Assembly (NCBI GenBank): GCA_019359275.1
Contig: JAHHHP010000010.1
Span: 33,887 to 97,886 of the forward strand
Length of the DNA: 64,000 nucleotides
Direction of reading: 5' to 3'
Source of the DNA: Myxacorys chilensis ATA2-1-KO14
Lineage (GTDB): Bacteria > Cyanobacteriota > Cyanobacteriia > Leptolyngbyales > Leptolyngbyaceae
The notes beneath the pieces were generated by a model. It searched no databases. It saw only the letters and a list, made by a program, of their open reading frames with translations, and was not told the DNA's origin. The first letter of the stretch is position 1, and each line of letters begins with the position of its first letter. Of the stretch, positions 25,742 through 33,512 are shown piece after piece. The translations under genes were made by a program, and so were the position numbers.

Positions 25742-27979
25742 TTAGGCCGACTCAATGCTTTTCTCATATATCTCAGGTTGGCGTTGCCGGAGCGTGGCGA
25801 TGGGTAACAGCAGGTTGTCTTCAATTTCTTGACGCACCATATCGCTGACGGCTCCAGGTTCCTTAAGCAGTTCGACCAGAAATTTGTTGGCATCATGGTA
25901 GCTCTGTAGAGCCTGTTCTTGTGATTCATTGAATTGCCAGTCGTGCCCGATGTTGCGATGCTCGATCATCACCTGACGCAATTTCTCGGGCCAAACCTGT
26001 CCGTTCGTTCTCCACAAGTACTGGACATTTTCCTGGTCTTGCACAGAGAAGTCTTCTGGTAAATGCTCCGTAAGCCGCTGAAGCTTATTTGCCAATATGG
26101 GGGTGTAGTTGAGGTTGAGGGCGAGAGCAAAGGCAAGGGCGAGGTTTCGGGCAAGAGCAACGAGGTTTTGGTCACGGTCGAGAGAGCGGTGGAGGGCGAG
26201 GGTGAAGGCGAAATCGCAGGCAAGGTCGCAGACAAGGGAGAGATCGGGAACAAAGTCGCGATAGAGAGCAAGGTCGACGTAAAAACTGCGAATGGCAGAA
26301 GGCTTATAGGGTGCATTGACGAATTCAGCTTTTGCCTGAACCCACGCGAGAAATCCTTGTAGTTTGGCATCTCCTGAGACAGAGCAATCGATTGCCTGTT
26401 TGATTGACTGAAACAATCGATCTGCTGGCTGCTGAGATTTAATTGCTAGCTTAACAACACTCTTCCATCGTTCATCAGCCATTTTTTCTGCCCAACCTGA
26501 GTCCTGTTGAGGTTGAGTGAGCCATTGGGCTGTGAAATACTCCTGAAAGGTAAGATGAGAAAACGACCACAGTTCATCTGCTCTTTCCACTAACAATCCG
26601 TGCTGAGCTTCAATAGCTTTCAATACCGCTTCCCCTTCCCGTGCATTCGCAAGGTTGAGAAAGTTAGCAATCTGTCTTGCTAGATCTGTCTGCTCAAACA
26701 GCACAAAGTTATCCGAATTCTCAAATTTCCGAGCCGCAATCTCGATCAGGAGTGCTTCCTTCTGATCAAGGGTTAGTTTCCGATAGACTTCCTTACCAAC
26801 TTCCCATACAGGGATCTCTTTACGATCATTCCACTTCTCCAACAGCAGCCGAATTCCCTTTCGATAGAGCGAAGCCGTTTGAGCAGGCAAATCTCTTTCA
26901 TCCTGCAACACCAAACACATCAAGCTCAACAGCACAGGCGTCGCTGTGAGTTCCTTCAGTGCTGAATTCTTTTCCATTGCATCCGAAAATGCCAGCCACT
27001 GTTGAGTAATGTCTGCTTCGGTTCGTCCACTGGCACGAAACCAATTTTCTACAAATTTCTTTACCTGCTTCGTGTTGAAGTCTGCGACCTCCACGGAAGT
27101 AAAGCCCTGCGGAATGACTTCAATAATCTGAGTGCGACAAGTCAGAATGAACCGATTGCCCGAATGTTTCGGTTCCTGAGCAAGGCTACGAAGCTGTTCT
27201 TGCACATTGCGTCGAAAGCCACTGAGCGGCACTTCATCTAATCCATCCATCAAAATCAGCAGTTTGCCTTGCTCTAAAAGGGTTTGCGTTTGCTGATTTT
27301 CTAGGCTTAATTCCTCCGAAATCGCCTCCAATAAATTCCATTTTTTTGATTGAATTGCGGCGAATTCAATCAAGACCGGAATCAAGTCCGGCTGAAATTT
27401 GCCATTGCTGCAATCCACCGCTAAATGCTGGAGAAACGTCGTTTTTCCCGCTCCCGGTTTTCCTTGAATCAACAGCCTAGCGTTATCGTTTGCAACTTTC
27501 ATCCCTTCATTACATTTAATGCGATCGCCCAATCCCAAACGATCGTTCCGCAAATCAAACGACTTCAACAACGTAGATCCTGAAACGTGAAATGTGCGGG
27601 GAGAGCGGTTCAGCAACCACACATCAACATAAAGCTGATCAACTTCAATCTCAGTCTGGTTCAGAAGTTGGATTGTGCCATGTTGATAGAGAATTTTCTC
27701 GCAGCAGCGCGATCGTACTTCTTCAATCCAATCCTCCTCATTAGAAGCGATCGCAGGCTCAGAAAAAACTTGCCAATCTTTCTCATCCAAGTACAGGGCA
27801 AAAGCAATTTTGCGAAACTCAGCTTCGCGTACAGGCTCACACTTAAAAAAAGCTGTCAATGTTGTTCGGGAGACCTTGCGGTCTTCTGCTAACTTCGATT
27901 TGTTTCCATCAAAGTACCTCTGCAAAGCATCGTTCGCTTTTGTCCAATTGGTTAGTGTCAGCTTGCGCGATCGCTCCAT
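25742..27979 (-). CDS. NACHT-domain NTPase with N-terminal HTH-like region (possible antiphage protein)
   Basis: A 745-residue STAND NTPase. Residues 1-70 look like a Cro/XRE-type helix-turn-helix (SKLAEDRKVSRTTLTAFF). The NACHT module has Walker A GKPGAGKT at 173-180 and Walker B LILMDGLDEV at 241-250, then a helical region. From about 500 there is a C-terminal helical domain of the type common in cyanobacterial NACHT proteins, with an Ala/Leu-rich run (NLALAFALALNL) near 620. Bacterial NACHT proteins include proven antiphage systems. No separate effector domain is visible, so defence is an inference. The coding strand opposite is unusually purine-rich at 26100-26290. Confidence 0.8.
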   Translation of the reverse strand: MERSRKLTLTNWTKANDALQRYFDGNKSKLAEDRKVSRTTLTAFFKCEPVREAEFRKIAFALYLDEKDWQVFSEPAIASNEEDWIEEVRSRCCEKILYQHGTIQLLNQTEIEVDQLYVDVWLLNRSPRTFHVSGSTLLKSFDLRNDRLGLGDRIKCNEGMKVANDNARLLIQGKPGAGKTTFLQHLAVDCSNGKFQPDLIPVLIEFAAIQSKKWNLLEAISEELSLENQQTQTLLEQGKLLILMDGLDEVPLSGFRRNVQEQLRSLAQEPKHSGNRFILTCRTQIIEVIPQGFTSVEVADFNTKQVKKFVENWFRASGRTEADITQQWLAFSDAMEKNSALKELTATPVLLSLMCLVLQDERDLPAQTASLYRKGIRLLLEKWNDRKEIPVWEVGKEVYRKLTLDQKEALLIEIAARKFENSDNFVLFEQTDLARQIANFLNLANAREGEAVLKAIEAQHGLLVERADELWSFSHLTFQEYFTAQWLTQPQQDSGWAEKMADERWKSVVKLAIKSQQPADRLFQSIKQAIDCSVSGDAKLQGFLAWVQAKAEFVNAPYKPSAIRSFYVDLALYRDFVPDLSLVCDLACDFAFTLALHRSLDRDQNLVALARNLALAFALALNLNYTPILANKLQRLTEHLPEDFSVQDQENVQYLWRTNGQVWPEKLRQVMIEHRNIGHDWQFNESQEQALQSYHDANKFLVELLKEPGAVSDMVRQEIEDNLLLPIATLRQRQPEIYEKSIESA
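26100..26290. repeat. Low-complexity purine-rich tract inside the NACHT gene
   Basis: On the plus strand the tract is almost all G/A with recurring GGCGAGAG, GGCAAG and GAGGGCGAGG words. On the minus strand it encodes an Ala/Leu-rich helical stretch. It is slippage-prone and gives rise to long but spurious antisense reading frames. Confidence 0.6.
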
Positions 27980-28139
27980 TCATCCCGCCACGTCGTTATT
28001 TCAACATATCTTTTATTCTACCTACACGAACATTCCTGGACATCCCTACACAATGTTGGACACTGCCTGAACATCGCTGAACATCTTGGCATACAAGGCT
28101 TTTGCGAAACTCAGGGGACAGCTATTCAGGAATCCGATC

Positions 28140-28325
28140 ATGAACTCCTTCAATCTTCGCCGCCCCGTTACGATCGTTCTAACCACCCTTGCCGGAGCCG
28201 CGTCGATTTACCTCGCCACACTTCCCAACCCCACCCAACCTCAAAAAGACTTGGGACACACTACCAATCAGATTTTCCTCGTCGGTAGCCAGTCACTTAT
28301 GAAGCGCTCTCCCAGAAAAAAGTGA
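28140..28325 (+). CDS. Small putative membrane protein, unknown
   Basis: A 61-residue frame from ATG 28140 with AGGA 9 bases upstream. It has a basic N terminus (NLRRP), one hydrophobic segment (VTIVLTTLAGAASIYLATL) and a polar Lys/Arg-rich tail, the shape of a single-pass membrane peptide or signal anchor. I do not recognise it. It lies between the NACHT and Rpn genes on the opposite strand to both. It may be a real small gene or chance. Confidence 0.35.
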   Translation: MNSFNLRRPVTIVLTTLAGAASIYLATLPNPTQPQKDLGHTTNQIFLVGSQSLMKRSPRKK

Positions 28326-28356
28326 AATTGGGCAATTCCCGGAGTGCGATCGCTCT

Positions 28357-29217
28357 TCATTCAGATTGCCTTAGCTGTTGGATTTCTTCGATTGTGAGAT
28401 CGGTCATTTGTGCGATCGTAGCGTCATTCATTGCGCCAATCATCCGTCGAGCAACCTCTATCTTTGCCTGTCGTTCCCCCTGCTGAACACCCTGTCGGAG
28501 CGCTTGCTTAGTCGCTTTGACGATCGCCCCACGCTGATCTTGAATAAAAAAGATCTGATGCTCCAACTCATCCAATTCTTCTGGCGTCAGAGTCGCTTGA
28601 TTCGCCATCTCAAACGCCTGCTGTATCTCTACAACTTCGCCCATCGTTTCGGGCACTGTGCGTAAATCTGGTGCATGTTGCAGAAAATAAATCCACTTAT
28701 CCGTTAAAGTTTCTAGCTCCTCTAGCGATCGCTTGAATTTTGGTAACTCCACAAACACTAACTCCAAGTCGTTCATCGGGTAGCTCACCAAGCAGTCCTT
28801 TTCCTTTAGCACAAAGTGAGAAATAGGCGTCTCGATGTCTTCAAACATCTCAAAGTCCGTGATCGTCAGGGCAATCACCGGATTCAAGGCGGAATACGCT
28901 TCTCCAGCACTCAGTTGAATCGAGTAGGCTTTGGCAGCGTTGTAGAGAATGCGTTTCTCAAACCCTTCAACGTTTAATACCTGCATTTCGATGATCACCG
29001 TTTCACCACTGCTCAAGAGGGCTTTAACATCAAGATAGGTGTCTTTCACGCCGCGAATTTTAGGCGCTTGGTAGGGGTTTAGAATAGTCAGATCCTGCAC
29101 CGTCGGTTGTCCTTGGTAGAGAATGCCATTGAGGAAGCTAATCAAAATGGCGCGACTTTGCTCAGAGCCAAAGATCTTCTTAAAGGCAAAATCAGTTTTG
29201 GGATTGATGAAGACCAT
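28357..29217 (-). CDS. Rpn/PD-(D/E)XK nuclease family protein
   Basis: A 286-residue protein of the Rpn (recombination-promoting nuclease) or PDDEXK_2 transposase-like family. It starts with NPKTDFAFKKIFGSE, the family signature. Likely catalytic residues are Asp63 (TYLDVKALL) and Glu77-x-Gln79 (VIIEMQ). The C terminus (about 220-286) is a charged coiled coil with QGVQQGERQ. These genes are numerous in cyanobacteria and often called transposases, but they are nucleases with recombination or mobile-element links. No terminal repeats are seen beside it. Together with the NACHT gene it forms a small accessory patch. Confidence 0.85.
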   Translation of the reverse strand: MVFINPKTDFAFKKIFGSEQSRAILISFLNGILYQGQPTVQDLTILNPYQAPKIRGVKDTYLDVKALLSSGETVIIEMQVLNVEGFEKRILYNAAKAYSIQLSAGEAYSALNPVIALTITDFEMFEDIETPISHFVLKEKDCLVSYPMNDLELVFVELPKFKRSLEELETLTDKWIYFLQHAPDLRTVPETMGEVVEIQQAFEMANQATLTPEELDELEHQIFFIQDQRGAIVKATKQALRQGVQQGERQAKIEVARRMIGAMNDATIAQMTDLTIEEIQQLRQSE

Positions 29218-29467
29218 AACCGCTTCCCTAACAAACTGCCCAATGAATTCAGCTTAGCCTAAGAAAGCGATTCCTTCGGGCGTTGTGACTTGCGCTCATC
29301 GCACTGCAAAAAACCGCCCAATCTTAAACAAACTTGGACAAACTAAATTAATTGAAGCAAGGCTTTGATTGAATGGCTTTGATTGAATAAAGAGCGTTTG
29401 CCTCGTCAGACAAAGATTACACTGATAGTAGAGATTTGTAGGCTTCTCTCCCTAATTCAGTGTACCT

Positions 29468-30331
29468 ATGTCGAAGCAGCCAGACGCCGTCAAGCACAGT
29501 GACTTGTTAAATCAGGTTGTCCTCGAACGCCGCTCAATGCAAGAATTTGGACAACTTGAGGTGCTATGGACTTACCCTCAAATGCATCGGGTATTAGGGT
29601 TTATCTGTCGATCGGGCTGGCTCGGCTCGAAGAAAACGGCCTTTAATTTAGATCAATTAGATGCGATCGGGGCGAACGGAATCCTGGTGAACTCGAAGCC
29701 AGTTGACACCGACGCCGAAAAAGTTCGTCAGATTGAATCGCTAGTGGGCTGGGAAGTCTGGACAGACAACGGCGAGCGAACTGGAAAGATTATTGATTAT
29801 TTATTTGATCTTGAAACAGGCGAGATCGAGCATTACCTCTTTACCTCCAATAGCTTAGGCGGCATTGCGGGCAGCATTTACATGCTGCCCTCTAACTATA
29901 TTCTCAGCTTTGGCAATCGTCGCGTCTTAGTGCCTGCGGGCGCAGCGCGATCGTTTGCGCTTTACCGAGAAGGCATCCAAGAAAAGTTCTCGAAAGTCAC
30001 TGAACTGTTAAAAGAAGAGAAGAGCCACCTGACCCAGGATGTGCGATCGCTGTTTGGGCAAGCCAAGGAACGAGCCAAACTGGTTGCTGAACAAGCGAGA
30101 GAAAAAGCTAGAACTGTCGTCGAGCAGGTCGATGGACTGATTGACGATATTGATCTAGACGATGCCTCACAACCTCCCGTTTCTACCACTCGCAACGAAC
30201 CCGCTCCTTGGGATGACTGGGACATTGACGCTCCCAAACCTCCCGTTCAAGAACCGCTTAAAAAGCCTGTAAAACCGCCGCAGCCTAAGCCCTCTAATGA
30301 TTCGTGGGATGATGACGATGCTTGGCTTTAG
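29468..30331 (+). CDS. PRC-barrel domain protein
   Basis: A 287-residue protein. Two PRC-barrel-like modules are visible: residues about 20-85 (EVLWTYPQMHRVLGFIC) and 88-165 (SLVGWEVWTDNGERTGKIIDYLFDLETGE). A charged helical region (about 170-235) and a Pro/Asp/Trp-rich tail (WDDWDIDAPKPP, ending DDDAWL) follow. PRC barrels occur in photosynthetic reaction-centre H subunits and the RNA-processing factor RimM. In cyanobacteria stand-alone versions are common and uncharacterised. No membrane segment is seen. A VanY-like gene follows 88 bases downstream. Confidence 0.85.
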   Translation: MSKQPDAVKHSDLLNQVVLERRSMQEFGQLEVLWTYPQMHRVLGFICRSGWLGSKKTAFNLDQLDAIGANGILVNSKPVDTDAEKVRQIESLVGWEVWTDNGERTGKIIDYLFDLETGEIEHYLFTSNSLGGIAGSIYMLPSNYILSFGNRRVLVPAGAARSFALYREGIQEKFSKVTELLKEEKSHLTQDVRSLFGQAKERAKLVAEQAREKARTVVEQVDGLIDDIDLDDASQPPVSTTRNEPAPWDDWDIDAPKPPVQEPLKKPVKPPQPKPSNDSWDDDDAWL

Positions 30332-30419
30332 CTTCATATTCCTCTTTCTGACCGACTACTTTCTGACATACTAATCTGACATACTAAATAGATACCCAAC
30401 GACATTCAGGAGATATTGC

Positions 30420-31229
30420 TTGAGTAACGCTGGTCTGCCGGGAAAACCTCCCAAAGATTCAAATCCCTCGTTTGATGATATTCCGGTTGCTGAGCGTGAA
30501 ACCGTTGAAGTTCCGTCAAAGCCGCGTCGCAATTTGACTGGATTGATTGTGGGAGTTGGCGCGATCGCGCTTGCTGCCTCTGGATTGGTTGCTTACCAAT
30601 ATCGCTCTACTCTGTCTTCGATCGCGTCTAATCCGATCTCTCCCAGTCCTGAAGCCTCTCCCAGTGTCAGCCCAACTGATGCCGATGGGCGGCTGCTCAA
30701 TCACTACACCTATGCCGAAGCGCCTCAATCTGAGCTAGAGCCAATTAGTGACGACGGAGAGATAAAGCTGCGTTCTAGTGCTGCGAAAGCCTATCGAGAA
30801 ATGGTCAATGCCGCTTCAGCCGATCGGGTTGCGTTGGTTCCACTCTCTGCGTTTCGATCGATCGCTGAGCAGCAAGACGTGTACTTCAATGTGAAAGCGG
30901 AGCGCAATCAGAGTGTCCAGCAACGAGCAGAGGTCAGCGCACCGCCCGGGCACAGCGAACATCACACGGGATATGCGATCGATATTGGTGATGGCAATAC
31001 GCCTGCAACAAATCTCAGCCCCACCTTTGAAGAGACGGCGGCCTACAAATGGCTGCAAGCCAATGCTGCTCGATTCAATTTTGAGCTTTCTTTTCCAAAA
31101 GGTAATGGGCAAGGCGTGAACTATGAGCCTTGGCATTGGCGATTTGTTGGCGATCAGCAAAGTTTAGAAACATTCTACAAAGCTAGACAGAACAAAGAAC
31201 AGGGAGCCGAAAATACGAACAAGGGTTAA
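30420..31229 (+). CDS. D-alanyl-D-alanine carboxypeptidase family protein (VanY, M15B)
   Basis: A 269-residue protein from a TTG at 30420, chosen because AGGAGAT lies 7 bases upstream and no earlier ATG is available. Residues 35-60 form a membrane anchor (LIVGVGAIALAASGLVAY); a Ser/Pro-rich linker follows. The M15B peptidase domain shows SAFRSIAEQ, zinc ligands in GHSEHHTGYAIDIGD and EPWHWRF with the catalytic Glu. It should trim the terminal D-Ala from peptidoglycan peptides in the periplasm. A MITE-like hairpin lies downstream. Confidence 0.9.
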   Translation: MSNAGLPGKPPKDSNPSFDDIPVAERETVEVPSKPRRNLTGLIVGVGAIALAASGLVAYQYRSTLSSIASNPISPSPEASPSVSPTDADGRLLNHYTYAEAPQSELEPISDDGEIKLRSSAAKAYREMVNAASADRVALVPLSAFRSIAEQQDVYFNVKAERNQSVQQRAEVSAPPGHSEHHTGYAIDIGDGNTPATNLSPTFEETAAYKWLQANAARFNFELSFPKGNGQGVNYEPWHWRFVGDQQSLETFYKARQNKEQGAENTNKG

Positions 31230-31277
31230 GTAAATCGGCGCTGCTTTAGGATCATGAATTAAATAAAACCGGATTTA

Positions 31278-31362
31278 CCCTCACCCCAACCCTCTCCCGC
31301 AGGAGAGGGAGCAAGGCTCTGGTTCTCCTTCTCCTGCGGGAGAAGGGGTTAGGGGATGAGGG
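31278..31362. repeat. MITE-like CCTCACCCC inverted-repeat element, copy 1
   Basis: The element begins CCCTCACCCCAACCCTCTCC and ends AGGGGTTAGGGGATGAGGG. The arms can fold on each other, and an inner CTCTCCCGC/AGGAGAG hairpin also exists. A related copy is at 45699-45777. It lies between the VanY-like and M41-like genes. Confidence 0.8.
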
Positions 31363-31431
31363 CAACCCGGAGCTATGCAAGTGTTGGAGTTATTCAATCC
31401 ACGATCCTTAGTTTTCTTACCGTTTATTTCT

Positions 31432-32115
31432 ATGAATCAAACTAGATTAAATCTCGCTGCAATTTCCATTTTTGCACTAACGCTTTCAGTGTTGTTGGGT
31501 CCATTGCTAAACATCTCACCGTTTGTTCCTGCGATCGCAGTCTTCGGTATTTTAAGCGTCGCGACGCTTGATTCACTGCAATGGCAGGGCAAGTTTGGCT
31601 CCGTTGTTCTAGATTGGTTCGCGAGTTTCTCACCAGATTACCGCGATCGCGTGATCCATCATGAAGCAGGACATTTTCTCGTGGCTCAACAGCTTGAGAT
31701 TCCAGTGGTAGGCTATACTCTCAGCGCTTGGGAAGCGATCAAACAGGGACAAGCCGGGCAAGGCGGTGTTCAGTTCGATACACAAGAACTTGATCAGCAA
31801 TTGCAGCAAGGCAAAATCTCGGCGCAATGGCTCGATCGCTTCTGCACCGTTTGGATGGCGGGCATCGCCGCGGAACAAATCACGTACGGAAGTTCGGAAG
31901 GTGGAAGCGACGATCGCAGCAAATTTCGACAAATCTTGATGCAGTTGGGTATGACAGCATCTGATATCGAACAGCGAGAACGGTTAGCCGTTTTGCGAGC
32001 AAAAACGTTACTGCAAAATCATGAATCGGCTTACGAGGCGCTAGTTAGTGCATTGCAAGAACGACAAACGATCGAATCTTGCTATGAAGCCATTCACGCC
32101 ACAATAGAAGCATGA
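31432..32115 (+). CDS. M41-like zinc peptidase without AAA domain
   Basis: About 227 residues from ATG 31432 (an in-frame ATG at 31375 adds 19). Two hydrophobic segments lie in the first 55 residues (ISIFALTLSVLLGPLL and FVPAIAVFGILSV). Zinc motif HEAGH starts at His77, as in FtsH peptidases. The later WMAGIAAEQITYG-GGSDDR region supplies the third ligand of the M41 fold. There is no ATPase domain, so it is a stand-alone membrane protease relative, found widely in cyanobacteria and plastids. Substrate unknown. Confidence 0.8.
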   Translation: MNQTRLNLAAISIFALTLSVLLGPLLNISPFVPAIAVFGILSVATLDSLQWQGKFGSVVLDWFASFSPDYRDRVIHHEAGHFLVAQQLEIPVVGYTLSAWEAIKQGQAGQGGVQFDTQELDQQLQQGKISAQWLDRFCTVWMAGIAAEQITYGSSEGGSDDRSKFRQILMQLGMTASDIEQRERLAVLRAKTLLQNHESAYEALVSALQERQTIESCYEAIHATIEA

Positions 32116-32167
32116 ATGAGAGGCATGAATGCTTCTCAATGTACCTTTTAACCAGGTTGGAATTGCA

Positions 32168-32737
32168 ATGGTACAGACCCCTTCTAAAGCGCTAACGATC
32201 GAGGAGTTTCTGCAACTGCCAGAAACTGAACCTGCTAGCGAATACATTAACGGTCAAATCATTCAGAAACCAATGCCTCAAGGAGAACACAGCGTCATTC
32301 AAGGCGATTTGGTCGCAGCAATCAACACTATTGTTAAGCCTCAAAAGATTGCGAGAGCTTTGCCTGAGTTACGCTGCACCTTTGGTGGACGAGCGATCGT
32401 TCCTGACATTGCTGTGTTTACCTACGACAGAGTTCCTCGAAAAAATAACGGAGTTATCGCAAACCACTTCACGATCGCCCCGGACTGGACAATTGAAATT
32501 TTGTCGCCTGATCAACGTTCGACGAAGGTGATGGACAAGATTCTACATTGCTTAAGTCATGGAACTCAGATGGGTTGGATCATTGATCCGGCTGAGCAAG
32601 CCATCTTGGTTTACCCATCCCAAAAGCAGCCGATTTTAGTTTCTCTAGAAACTCCAGAATCTTTTGTTTCCGTTCCTGAATTCGCTGAAGCAGTGAAATT
32701 AACGGTAGGTGAGATTTTCGGGTGGTTGTCTCAGTAG
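32168..32737 (+). CDS. Uma2 family endonuclease-like protein (DUF820)
   Basis: About 189 residues from ATG 32168; an in-frame ATG at 32129 is less likely. The sequence follows the Uma2/DUF820 pattern: MTIEEFLQLPET-type opening, EYINGQIIQKPMPQGEHS, then VPDIAVFTYDRVP with the PD-(D/E)xK acidic residue, IEILSPDQRSTKVMDKI and the late GWIIDPAEQ. These nuclease-fold proteins are hugely expanded in cyanobacteria and have no proven role. It stands alone. Confidence 0.88.
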   Translation: MVQTPSKALTIEEFLQLPETEPASEYINGQIIQKPMPQGEHSVIQGDLVAAINTIVKPQKIARALPELRCTFGGRAIVPDIAVFTYDRVPRKNNGVIANHFTIAPDWTIEILSPDQRSTKVMDKILHCLSHGTQMGWIIDPAEQAILVYPSQKQPILVSLETPESFVSVPEFAEAVKLTVGEIFGWLSQ

Positions 32738-32808
32738 GTTGTTCCAGTAGAGATAAGCGCTATCGATGCAAATTTGTTGGCAGAATTAAGTTTTTTTGCT
32801 ACCTTAAA

Positions 32809-32821
32809 CGTAATCATTACG
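32809..32821. promoter_or_regulatory. Possible Fur/Zur-type operator
   Basis: Perfect palindrome CGTAAT-C-ATTACG containing TAATCATTA, which resembles the core of cyanobacterial Fur/Zur boxes. It lies 107 bases upstream of the FMN reductase ATG, in a likely promoter region. Confidence 0.4.
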
Positions 32822-32927
32822 AGTTCATTTTAGGACGAGGCACGAACTCTAACCCATAACGGATGAGACACAGCCTCAACTCACTCAAAATTCTGATACG
32901 TTCTCACGCTCTATAGGAACTTCTCTC

Positions 32928-33467
32928 ATGGTCAAATTCGTTGGTATTGCAGGCAGTTTGCGCCCCGAATCATATACCTTTCAAGCCCTGACCCAAGCCG
33001 TAGACCGTTTAAAAGCCTTGGATGCAGAGGTTGAAGTGTTAGATTTACGCACAATGAATCTGCCGCTCTCAAATGGTGGTAACGACTATCCCGATCATCC
33101 TGATGTAGAACGATTGCGAACGGCGGTGAAAGAGGCAGACGGTTTGATTCTGGCGACCCCGGAGTATCACGGCAGCGTAAGCGGCGTATTAAAAAACGCG
33201 CTGGACTTGATGAGCTTTGACCAACTCGACGGAAAAGTGACGGGACTGATTAGCGTATTGGGAGGACAGCCCAACAGTAATGCATTGAATCATTTGCGGC
33301 TGATCATGCGGTGGGTTCACGCTTGGGTGATTCCAGAACAGGTGTCGATCGGGCAAGTTTGGAAGGCATTTGGACAAGATGGCAAGCTCCTGGATGAGGG
33401 TCTCGCAAAACGATTTGATCAGTTCTCCCAAAGTCTCTTGGATAACACTCGGAAGCTAAGAGGATAA
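32928..33467 (+). CDS. NADPH-dependent FMN reductase family protein
   Basis: A 179-residue flavodoxin-like reductase. The phosphate-binding loop is GIAGSLRPESYT near the N terminus. The FMN-contacting stretch TPEYHGSVSGVLKNALD sits at about 82-98, followed by GLISVLGGQPNSNALNHLR. The family reduces FMN, quinones, azo dyes or chromate with NAD(P)H. Substrate cannot be told from sequence. A Fur-like palindrome upstream hints at metal or redox control. PepF follows on the same strand, 45 bases on. Confidence 0.88.
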   Translation: MVKFVGIAGSLRPESYTFQALTQAVDRLKALDAEVEVLDLRTMNLPLSNGGNDYPDHPDVERLRTAVKEADGLILATPEYHGSVSGVLKNALDLMSFDQLDGKVTGLISVLGGQPNSNALNHLRLIMRWVHAWVIPEQVSIGQVWKAFGQDGKLLDEGLAKRFDQFSQSLLDNTRKLRG

Positions 33468-33512
33468 GTCTGGGCTAGACACATAATGCTGTTGAAGTAA
33501 GGAATTGAACCG

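Noticed and set aside
25969..26370. Long frames on both strands in the NACHT purine tract
   Set aside because: They arise from the low-complexity repeat; the NACHT frame alone has domain support.
28357..29217. Rpn gene considered as part of an insertion sequence
   Set aside because: No terminal inverted repeats or target duplication can be seen around it; the family is often misnamed transposase.
31278..31362. Considered as a tRNA or terminator
   Set aside because: No cloverleaf; arms carry C/G-rich transposon-like ends repeated elsewhere, and no U-tract follows.
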